A stretch of DNA of 64,000 nt, taken from Stratiolaelaps scimitus. Its lineage: Eukaryota > Arthropoda > Arachnida > Mesostigmata > Laelapidae. Shown one piece after another: positions 48,251-57,847 of this stretch (position 1 is its first letter; each line of letters begins with the position of its first letter). The notes beneath the pieces were generated by a model, which had not been told where the DNA came from, searched no databases, and saw only the letters and a list, made by a program, of their open reading frames with translations. The stretch covers positions 806,001 through 870,000 of the forward strand of contig JABWDB010000067.1 in NCBI GenBank assembly GCA_019614645.1. Direction: 5' to 3'. The position numbers and the translations under genes were made by a program.

Positions 48251-48773
48251 GTAATAATATTTAATAAATACTATAATTTTAACAAGGAAAGGGTGGCCGT
48301 TTACAAGGTGTAATATGACAATCATGAACATTTATGGCGACGCTTTTTACTGTCATTGTATTATGGTATAGTAACGATATACTAAATTATATATAGCAAT
48401 ATTTATCCAAGTCATATTCGACTTGCGTATGCCTTTTGACTCTATCAGCCCGATTGTTTTCTTCAAGAAATTCGCGAATCTTGTACAGTGTTTCGTGTCG
48501 CATCGTAGTCAACGCGTCGCCACATCAAGCAAACAAATTAGCTTAGGTGTCGCCCAAGGAAGACTTCTTGGCCCCACACTCTTCTCTATATTTATAAATG
48601 ATTTAGCCAATATCTGTCAGCATTGCAGCGTCCTTCTCTACGCAGACGGTACCTCTCTGTACATAAGCGATCAATTATTCTAATGAACTGAATCGAACTT
48701 CGTAAAGTCAACGAAGATCCTTCTCGTATTAGCTACCTGGCTAGAAGTATACTGCCTCTTCTTCAATGTTTCC

Positions 48774-48796
48774 AAGTCTACATTCTTACATATTCG
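48774..48796 (+). repeat. Target-site duplication, left copy
   Basis: 23 bp, 21 identical to the copy at 49177-49199. Confidence 0.85.
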
Positions 48797-49176
48797 AGTA
48801 CTACACGGGGAATAATCTCGTGCGAATGCCTCTCAACTAGTGCGTATATGTAAACACGACGTGCGGACATACGGCAAGAAAAAGCAGAGACACCATTGTT
48901 CCAACTTGTGAAGCTACTAAGATCCCTAACGTAGTACAAAAACAGGTGAAGTTTCCATGCAAGTGTCCAACTTGGAAAAATATGCTACCACAACGCCAAG
49001 GGCGAAGTCCTTCACTGAGTCGTAATCTTTTGTCACCTAGAGTGAAGATTAAGTTGGGCCTGCGTTTAGTGGGTAGGTCTGCCACTACATCAGGCAGGAG
49101 TCCCACAGTACCATGGCAAAATACCTTAGTTGTACGGCCTGGTCTGCATGAGCATTCCCCGTCATAAATAAAAAAA
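48797..49176 (+). mobile_element. Nested retroinsertion with poly(A) and target-site duplication
   Basis: This 380-bp segment ends in ATAAATAAAAAAAAA and is bounded by two 23-bp near-identical copies of AAGTCTACATTCTTACATAT-type sequence (48774-48796 and 49177-49199; two mismatches). A poly(A) end plus a long target-site duplication is the signature of target-primed reverse transcription by LINE machinery. The content is open on both strands (about 73 codons +, about 100 codons -) but no protein or RNA family is recognised. It may be a processed pseudogene, a 5'-truncated LINE end or a SINE. Confidence 0.85.
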
Positions 49177-49199
49177 AAGTCTACATTCCTACACATTCG
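49177..49199 (+). repeat. Target-site duplication, right copy
   Basis: Follows the poly(A) run of the nested insertion; the two differences are both T-to-C. Confidence 0.85.
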
Positions 49200-49600
49200 C
49201 CCCACTCATAGTCCCGTGGTTCGAGGGTGCGATAAATCTTCGATGCACACCTATTGTACGTTTTATGGTAGCTCGTTTCCTAGGATTTATCCTCAATGAT
49301 CAACTCACTGGAGTAGCGCATCTTTTTTGTCCCAGACCAAAATTAGCAGATGCCATAGTTGGCATTGATCTGGTTCAAAAGTTCCTGGAACTTAGCTGCT
49401 GCCTACGCCTGTATTATGCCTTTTTTACTTCTAGAATTTCTTATGCTATGGAATATTTCGGCTTCAACTATGCCATTCACATTACGCCGATTCTACAAAA
49501 AAAACGACTTTTCAAAGCCATTTTTCGCACTTCTCCTCTCAAACCATCCACAACAACTTCCATTTCCAGTAACGTCTACCTTCCCTTATTCAAATAATTT

Positions 49601-51017
49601 CCACCTGCTGTCTTATCTTCAGAATTATCCATGAGTGTACCCATAACGTTGGGGGCCTTTGTGGTCTCCTCGACTAAGTGCATGGGTTCTCTCTTTTGAA
49701 ATTCACTCCCTGTGAGTATCCGTTCGTTAAACACATCCGTGCCCCAATTCAGATTCGTCCTGAAAAGACATCTCCTTGAAGGGCTAATCAAGGACGCTTA
49801 GCCCAAGACACTGCACTCTCATTCATGATACATTTCAAGGCTCCCCGCCACCCTCGTAATTTTATTATATTCATTGCAATAATCTCGTTCGTACCTTATA
49901 TTTTTACTTGTATAAATTCTACATTCAATATCCAATTAAGGAAGGAAAATAACCTGTTTTATTCTTCTTTATTTCTTCAACACCTGCAAATCTAGTCCCG
50001 TCGTTGCAGCTGTAATTAGTGTCCCCTGTTCACGCCACCAGTCTCCCGCAAGATACTAGTCTCGCTCTTGTTATACAAAATGTTCTAATCTCTATCGTAT
50101 TCTTCCATACCGTTGGCGCGGTCAGCATTTTTTTGTAAATGGCCCTTGTTTATGCCATCGTCAAACTGTCCACAATGAACTTCTCTAGTCCACTTCTCTG
50201 CCCCTACCGAGCAGCCTCTGGCTCATGAAGATACTCACTAATATACCTAGACATTGTTGACGCACACTGTCCGGTCAGAATTGTTGGCCCTTCGTTACCA
50301 GTAATAAATAATAAGTTTCGTTATTTCTTGTCGTTTCCACAGTGTTTTTTCCTGGTTTAGAACATTTTGATGCCATGATGAGTGTACAGTACGGCACCTG
50401 ATTTACACACAATAGATGTGTCCTGGGGAACAAGTTTCAAGTTGAGTGCCATATAGCGGAATTGTATTTTGTATATACTCTCCACCTGCCGTTAAAGAAC
50501 ATCGTTACATGAATATGTGCTATTAGAAGTTAGTGTTCTGCTCATGGGAGAGGTCTGAATTATGAAACCACTATTCTTAAATATGAGCTGCAATATCTTA
50601 AATATCCGACATTACCGAAACAGTGATCTACAAGTAAAGGTCAGCCCAGTGTCAGTTATAACTATCTGCAAGCACCTTCAGGAAAATGAAAATCTGAACT
50701 ATTATGATATTTCGTTATATTATGATATTATTATTGATTAATTTATGATGAACGTGTATCCCATCTTAAGATTTTTCCCTTCAATACGCATATGTCATAG
50801 CAGCCAGAACCCATTTTAACCCAAGTCATTAATAATCCTCCATGAAATATGGTAAGCCATGCTAAACGCCATCTTTGATATACAATAGAAAGCAGGAAGC
50901 TGACAAATTGATTTAGAATAGGTGGGGCATTACTTGGTCATCTACAACTAGCAATAATAATGACATGTAGACCGTTTGCAATTGAGGCTGTTAACACCTA
51001 TGCTGTTATTGTTCCAG
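49601..51017. other. Remainder of MICU intron
   Basis: AT-rich intronic DNA. The region to about 50300 may still hold decayed LINE sequence, but I see no clear motif. Confidence 0.5.
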
Positions 51018-51100
51018 AGCCGCACTCTGGATTCAGGATAGCGTTCAACATGTTTGACACGGACGGCAACCAGAGGGTGGACAAGAACGAGTTCTTAGTG
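51018..51100 (+). CDS. MICU-family exon with EF-hand 1
   Basis: Eighty-three nt between a TTGTTCCAG acceptor and a GTAAGT donor; it completes the Lys codon of the previous exon and ends in phase 0. It encodes K-P-H-S-G-F-R-I-A-F-N-M-F, then the EF-hand loop D-T-D-G-N-Q-R-V-D-K-N-E, then F-L-V. Calcium-coordinating positions 1, 3, 5, 9 and 12 (Asp, Asp, Asn, Asp, Glu) are all kept, with Gln at position 6 instead of the usual Gly. 'KPHxGFRIAFNMFDTDGN' followed by 'VDKxEFLV' is typical of MICU3-type proteins. The exon is 2.9 kb downstream of the previous one. Symbol left empty because MICU2 and MICU3 cannot be separated with two exons in an unknown species. Confidence 0.93.
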
Positions 51101-54100
51101 GTAAGTAGAGCACATCACTGCAGTCATATTCTATTCAAGGAAGAAGCTGGCAATATAAAGAATGCGAGAAATGGCGATCACCTTTATACTACTACTACTA
51201 CTCCCATAGTATTCATATGGGTAACTTCCAATAACGATCACAGGACTGGACAAAAAGTGCAGCATTCGAAGCATGTAGTGTACGAAGTGTATCTGATGTG
51301 GAGTAACACATTTTGTCTATGACCAGTTAGTTAGAGGCTAAAGACTTTTGTCCAGCATTGTACCATTGCACTCCTCAGCAAATTGTGGACTCTGCCAGAG
51401 ATCGCCGTAGCGAAATATCAACGCTCAGTCTTCAAAGGCTGTTCAAAGATGCGTTTGGAGCGCAGTACCGTCAGGTTAAATCTACAACGATTCAGGGACT
51501 GCAGTGATTTGATAATGGTCCTTAAGAGTATCTTTGAGTATGCGCATATGCTTCATTAACCCGTTTTTTACGCTAACCGGCAGTGCTGGTACTACACAAT
51601 ACAGATCGCCGGGAGCGTGGTCGTCATCGTAGAAATAGTTAGAAGATATCTGCGTATCTCTTTGTTGTTTAGATTGCCCATGACGTCTTGACCAGTTTCC
51701 TTCCTGTGTTTTCTTAGATAACACTAGGTGGAACCACTGGAAATAGTTTTACGCAGATATCGATTAAACGAATGTATAACACTAAGCGTGGCTAGGAAAC
51801 CAGATTAGTGGCTAAACCATTGCATTAGCAAACCGAAACATGACTGATTGGTCGTATAATTCATAATGGTCCAACGACTCATCTTCTTACCACTCGAATT
51901 CGCGCGGATGTTCTCTTAGCGTCTAAATTCAGAAGATGCCAGGCAACGCTGGTATCAACCGCGCTCGGGTGGTATCTGCCCTCTACCTGGTTTCGTTATG
52001 GACGTTCGCGAGTTTGTGTAGTGGAGCTGCATTTTTGGTGTAATCGGCACACTCTACGGATTCCTTTAATGATGTATTGATAGATGGTTATTATAGTGTC
52101 TCCTACAGTAATCATTTACACTGCGAGTAGCAAGATTGCGTGATACGACCTAGCACACACACACACACACAACAAAAATGTTCGTTTTAAGCTTTTCCGT
52201 ACGCACTTTTCAACGTGTCAAGTATATCCGTGTAAGTAGTGTCGAAAAAGGTGGTAAGAGTATTAACTTTTGATACATGCTTACGACATGCTTTACTTAA
52301 AGAAATATATTAAAAATCGAAAACCAATCTTTAAATTAATGAGTCGAGGAAATATCGTAGATAGCCTTGCGTATGTTTTCCTAATGGGAGCTCTTACAAA
52401 TTCTGCGAGCACAAATTCCTACTCTGCCCAGCCTCCCAGAACATATCATATGATAATGTTCGACGATTTATCAAAAACGAGTACTATGGCCGTCAACATG
52501 TGGCCCAAACTGATTCAACCTATAAACAAGGAAAGCATAACAACAGAATACCTAAGCGTTCATTTAACATATAGAGTGTATTGTACAATATAGGTCGTCA
52601 CAATATACGGCTCCAATTTATAAACGGAGTCTTAAACAACTAACACAACAGTGTATCGCCGCCAAATGAAATCGAAGTGAGACTATCCAGCGGTTTTTTT
52701 TGTTCTTATAACAATAGGATTAATGTGCCGAATCGATACGCATAGTTGCGAACGGTATAATTGATCACGTTCCTATTCTCTGTATACTTTACAGTGAAGA
52801 AACGGCCTTCCTTAATTCAGAATGCTGCTTCCTGTGTGTGGAGCTCAGCCTTAGCTTTTGAAGGAACAATACTCATACCTTCCAGACGGTCCTCGATTCG
52901 CAGGCAAACTAGAACTGAGGTGCACATAAAAGTGAAGCCACGAATTTGTTCCTTTACGATGCATTTGCGGCGAAATTGATTCATTTTTGCAAGGGGTGAC
53001 CTCTGCTCGGTTTTTTCAAGAAATTTCGAGAACTGTGAGGATCAGGGAGAAAACCTAAGGATCCTTGTGATGTTTGTCGTTAAAACTCATGGCGCGTTTA
53101 CTGGTGCAAGATGAGAGGGCAACCTTTGTTGAAATCGCGATATTAACTTCGATTCTCACGGTGGAAATGGGATCCGAGACAGCCTTCATTCAATACATTT
53201 TTAATATTAAGCACAACATATTGTGAAATCATTTTCCCAAAAGTTGACCTTTTTCAATGTTTTACATCGCATAGTGGGGCTTAAACCTGCGACCCCATGT
53301 TGAGCGGTCTTATTATTTATATTAGTGGAATAAATCTAATAATAATTTAGGATTCATGGATACAGTTTCTGGTCAAACACGAACTGGCTCAGGTGAACGT
53401 CTATCCTATCCTTAAGCTTAATACTTTTTAGTTATAATACTTTTTATTGTCATACCTTTTGGTACTTACTTCAATCGTCAATAGATCACTAAGTCAACTC
53501 TTTATTAGATAATGGAATTATAACCCACTGTGTATCTAGGATATCTATTATCTTCACGTTCAGTTTTGATAAATCTCAAAATATTGTTGCATATATCCAT
53601 AATATCACATCAGTTATAGTTGTTGTGCTCTGCTCAGTGCATTCTGAAGTTTTGCATCCAAGGAGAGCTTTAATGATCTCTCGTTTTAGACAGTTGTCTT
53701 TTATATAGCTGTTTCGACTTCACCTGAAGAGGAAAGCCTACAGTCGTCCAATATCATCAGGATACTTCAACAAAGAAGCCATCCTTGTCATTTGTGTATT
53801 GTGTGTGCACTTGTCCTGTGGGTAGAGAAACAAGAGATATCAGCGAGCTTCAACGATGGTCATCTATGAAACGCCATGAAACGCAAATGTGAGAGGTCTG
53901 CTCATTATTTGTCAACGATTCATTTATTCATGGGCCCAACTCCACCCACAGCGAACGTTCACGAGCGAGCAATCGCTGCAGTTGACTACGGTAGAGACTA
54001 TCATCGCCAGTGCCTCCGTTGGAAATCGAACAATATCTATTACTGCTACAAGTACGCTGCTCAGTCCTCTCCGACGACCCATTGTATAGTTGACGTCGAT

Positions 54101-54710
54101 GGATATCGCAAAAGCAATGCACGCATTTCGATACACGCTGGCGATTCTCATCGTGAATCGTTCCATTATAATATGTATCAATGCCATCGATCAGTTGATC
54201 AATGGGGAGACGAATAATGGAAACGAACCAGTATTGATGATATATTTAACACATCCAATAATATTGTAACAAGATTACTGGCACCTCTTTATCTAATCTG
54301 AGACTTTTACTGCGTCAAGAGAAAAGTAAATAGAAACGCTATGAGAGCGGAACACGAGAAAACCGCACAGAGCAAATGGGACTCAACATGTTCCTATGTG
54401 CTTCGTTAAACATATTGGTATTGTGCGTACAACTAACGGAAGTAGATTAGAGTAATACGTAATAAATATGATGCGGATAGTTGTAACAGAAGGAAATTAC
54501 TACATGTCAATTGTATCTTATATTGAAGATTGAGATTAGCCAATTCATTAAGTTGATTAAACTACTTCTTGCAGTTCAAAATGACATCGGTTTGGAAGGA
54601 GTGAGCCCAGCTGACACCTCTGGACTCTGGTTTCTCGACTGTACTGGCTTTATTCTTTTTATGGAGAACCATTCTATCTACTGTAGCTCTTAAAAAATCG
54701 TTATATTCGT
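51101..54710. other. MICU intron, no exon recognised
   Basis: Contains (CA)n at 52153-52170. An AT-rich 107-codon frame at 52270-52593 and fully overlapping frames on both strands at 53876-54217 show no family motifs. The sequence around 53275-53315 on the minus strand resembles a tRNA T-arm. Confidence 0.4.
52153..52170. repeat. (CA)n microsatellite
   Basis: Nine uninterrupted units. Confidence 0.85.
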
Positions 54711-55007
54711 TTACTGAGCCTCCCAATAACAGCTTTCATCTGATGATGTATTCATAATCGCTGAGCACCTCAAGGTATAAATGTTTGAGTTTGTGAATAT
54801 ACAACAGTACTTGCTGGAGACTAAATCTGAAATGTTGCTATCAGCAATTTCGAAGCCCAACTCGAATCGGACTATCTCGAAGTGCTCCTTATCTTGTTCT
54901 GACATGAAGGTTAAGTCGCCCAGGATACCCAGCCCATTCTCCGAAGGATGATTTTCAAACAAGGGTTGGTAGTGGTGAAGCCATGTTTCATATCCGGTCG
55001 CGCATTT
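54711..55007 (-). other. Minus-strand open frame, coding-like, unrecognised
   Basis: About 98 codons are open on the minus strand, ending at TGA/TAA at 54711, with no ATG near the start. Composition is balanced and not low-complexity: W-L-H-H-Y-Q-P-L-F-E-N-H-P-S-E-N-G, then L-G-I-L-G-D-L-T-F, then E-H-F-E-I-V-R-F-E-L-G-F. It lies antisense within a MICU intron. It could be an exon of another gene, part of a transposon or chance; I cannot name a family. Confidence 0.25.
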
Positions 55008-56554
55008 GCTTCAAAAGTCACTCGCATTCTCCACCGTCAAAGTCAAACTACGTTCTGCACTGGAGAATCGAGTTATCATTAGCCTAATGAAAATAGCAAT
55101 AGTCATACGCTGGATTCGTAGACTTCAAAGCAGTATTCCTTATTACGGAAATTTATATTGGATAAATTAAGCTAACAGAAGCTCCAAGCTGAAGTAGTCG
55201 CTGTAAACAGCAAAATTCACGTGCACCACCTTTCAGGACTATATCACTACCAATGACTAAAAGTTCTTTAAGCCGTAGTATTATTAGACCAAAAATAAGC
55301 ACCCCTTAAATGACAACCGACATCGACTATTACAGTATGTCATGCGCAATCTTCACCACGAAAAGTGCACCAGGAATAATTACCTACCATGGATGACATC
55401 AACTGAATCTGCAGACATAAGGATATTCGTGCGCTATGTACATGCTATCGTCTAGAGTGTTGAAACGCGATACCTCCGCATTGCCTAATAAGCTTATATT
55501 CTCTAATTGGTTATATGTATGTTTGGAATGTCCCCAAAAGTCACATTATCTAATTTCTTTGTATTCAAGGTGGTTTTGATCTTTATTTAAGGCTGTACCA
55601 TGAGCTAAGACATGCCACCTCCAGATGGAGTGTCCTACCTTTTTGGTACAGTCTTCTATACTTGTTGCCTCCCGAAGAAAAAAGATGAGGTGCTCACAAT
55701 TTAGAACTCTTTTTCTCATATTATAATTAGCGTCTGACTATTTCGCTCTCATGTGTTAGCGGAACACGAACCACGTGGGGTCGCATAATAATATTTGTCT
55801 TGCGAGTGGACAAATCACATCACGTGCTATCTCCAAAATAAAGTTATTGCCAGTGGTGTTTAAAGTACTCGGTTGAACCTATTTACTATCCTACCAACTA
55901 TTATTAGAATGTATTATTATCGAATACATCTAAGTCTAGTATTAATAATAATAATTAAATTATATTATAAAACGAGTCATTAACATCTGAGTGCATTCTT
56001 CTGAGCTCTATCCTAGTGCTACGTGCGTTTGTTATAACACCAATGTCTGTCTGTCAGCCTGTCACTATTCATTCAGGCTCTGTAAGTACTAATTTACCCA
56101 TAGGTATTGTTTGTCGCCACTGCTTTGTTCTAATTCAAGTTTGCGTTTAAAATACATGCATGAGCAGATATCTTACAGCCAGTTGTTAAGCAAATAGAAG
56201 AGCAACCGAAATAGATCGCTGTAGATGTTGTTTTGCCAATAGAGTTTGGTTCTTTATAGAATGATTAGTGTCGGTGCACCTCATATAATTTGCATGGAAT
56301 TTGTGCATTGATTAAGACGTCTCGCTTCGTTGCGAATTCAAACAAAGGGAGAAACGTAGTTTTACATACACGCATGCTTGGTTGAAATGTGTATACTGGT
56401 ATGATATTGGTGAAGTCTGTTATAAATGTTCTGCTCTTCAGTTCTCATTGTTTGCTTTAATGATCCCTCTGTTATCACTATATATATTTTGTTTAAATTT
56501 ATTTTATCGGTTTTGTTTTGTTTATTCGATTGTCTTTCCTTCTCGATTTCATAG
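55008..56554. other. Rest of MICU intron, nothing recognised
   Basis: AT-rich DNA with no repeat end or exon-like block that I can identify. It ends in a good polypyrimidine tract (TTGTCTTTCCTTCTC) before the next acceptor. Confidence 0.45.
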
Positions 56555-56626
56555 GTGATGGCGATGCTGGCACTCCGTTTCCTTCGGGGGCAGTCGAGTC
56601 AGTTCATGTCGGTCGATAAAAAAAAA
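56555..56626 (+). CDS. Probable next MICU-family exon, 24 codons
   Basis: Seventy-two nt, phase 0 at both ends, bounded by a strong polypyrimidine tract with CATAG acceptor and a GTAAGT donor. It is therefore compatible with the phase-0 end of the EF-hand exon. It encodes V-M-A-M-L-A-L-R-F-L-R-G-Q-S-S-Q-F-M-S-V-D-K-K-K. In arthropod MICU3-type proteins the residues after E-F-L-V are a hydrophobic helix followed by a variable, polar linker, which fits this pattern, but sequence identity is not diagnostic. Being a multiple of three it could also be an alternatively spliced cassette. A chance pair of splice sites cannot be excluded. Confidence 0.6.
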
Positions 56627-57707
56627 GTAAGTTCCACCAGTAAAGTATTCCCCATTTTCTTTCTTCTCTATTTAGCGAATACTTCCATGTAATAATAATA
56701 TCGTAGTGTATTGTAATGCTTACTTAACCTTGTGGAATATGAGCCAGCTCATAAATAGTTCATTAATAGATCGGCTCTTGCCGATTGAGAGGCTGATTAA
56801 TGAAGAATTTCCACGCCTGTAAACAGACCGACTGCTACCGTTGCCCGTACAGCGTTCGTAGTGGTATCTACTGAATTTGCTGCCGAAGATTCCTCTTGCA
56901 TCATCTGCTTTTGTTCTGTGCTTGTTCACTTCCTCCAAGAAGCTGTTTGCCGAACCAAATTTGACAACACTAATTTATATATAGATATATCATATTAACA
57001 ACACGCCTGCCATATAGCCTGATTTGACGACAGATCGCTGTAGTGAAAACGACGTGTGTGGAAAACATCATTTCATACATAAGGTTGATGTATAAATCTA
57101 TATGAAACTTTATCACGGAACACTGTACACTGGGGAAAAATATGACTTCTTAAATCGTAATTTGATCAACGATTGGCCATGTGAAGAACATTCAACTGCA
57201 GAAGTTTTTCGAGCTGTATACAACGGGTACGCGCGGAATTGTTTTTTACATGAATATTTACGTTGCTTTGTCTGAGTACACGGTGAATTATGGGTGCTTT
57301 TTTGTCAAAACGATTGTTAATGTTTCAAAAATGTCAATATCGGAGATCTGTATTGTTTCGAGTTCATCGCAGACTTGCTCGACCACGTTGGAAATTAAGG
57401 ATAGATTTAGCTGGAAGATGAGTGAATGCCCACATTGCGGACATAAATATTGTGGCAGGTTAGTAGTCATAATGGAGCGGGTTAATTGCAATGAACATCA
57501 CTACGGATAATTGACACAATGGAATGGGTAATTGTTGGAGTGGGATGACTAGGTCAAGGTCTTGGAATAAGTTAATCAGGTTAATTAAGTTGCACGATTG
57601 TCGTAACAAGGAAATCAAGCAGGGAAAGCAATCGGAAGAACAGTATAGTAACGGGATAAAAAATATAAGAATGAAGTGGGGGGAGGGGTTAACTGAATTA
57701 ATTGCGT
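56627..57707. other. Intron or spacer, no exon recognised
   Basis: The following MICU exons (linker and second EF-hand) were not found here. A frame at 57181-57510 with a C-P-H-C-G-H-K-Y-C stretch is isolated and not convincing. Confidence 0.4.
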
Positions 57708-57847
57708 TAATTAATGGGAGAGTTGGGACGGAGCAACAACTGTAAAGAGCCAGAGGCCGCCGGTTCGAATCCGGTTGCACGACATATAAGAGAACTTAAG
57801 CATTGTATGCAGTTCCTTTAATAAATGAATAAAGCTTTATCTTTACA
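57708..57847 (+). mobile_element. tRNA-derived SINE, most complete copy
   Basis: The head has an A box TGGGAGAGTTGG (57715-57726) and a perfect B box GGTTCGAATCC (57762-57772), spaced as in a tRNA. The anticodon loop CTGTAAA shows GTA, as in tRNA-Tyr. The T stem pairs (GCCGG/CCGGT), but the 5' acceptor strand (TAATTAA) does not match the 3' strand (TGCACGA), so it is not a tRNA gene. The body GACATATAAGAGAACTTAAG and an ATTG...GCAG core follow, then a tail of AATAAAGCTTTATCTTTAC. The same body and tail recur without the head at 9742 and 62345 and, on the minus strand, at 12752 and 21407. Confidence 0.75.

Larger units (their letters stand above)
48423..49600 (+). mobile_element. CR1/Jockey-type LINE RT relic, split by nested insertion
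   Basis: The 5' part (48423-48773) contains L-G-V-A-Q-G-R-L-L-G-P-T-L-F, I-F-I-N-D-L and then L-L-Y-A-D-G-T-S-L-Y. This is the 'GVPQGSxLGPxLF...INDL...YADDTxLY' series of a reverse transcriptase, with the second catalytic Asp changed to Gly (48648-48650, GGT). The 3' part (49200-49597) continues with R-F-L-G-F-I-L-N-D-Q-L-T and Y-Y-A-F-F-T-S-R-I-S-Y-A-M-E-Y-F-G, the thumb region, and I-L-Q-K-K-R-L-F-K-A-I. A 380-bp foreign segment separates the halves. It lies in the same orientation as the MICU gene within its intron. It is inactive both through the Gly substitution and the split. Confidence 0.85.

Noticed and set aside
53876..54217. Four mutually overlapping frames on both strands
   Set aside because: No family motif and no splice-site support; co-extensive opposite-strand frames suggest chance.
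57181..57510. Frame containing C-P-H-C-G-H-K-Y-C, zinc-finger-like
   Set aside because: A single Cys/His cluster without a repeat or known spacing; the overlapping minus-strand frame is also open.
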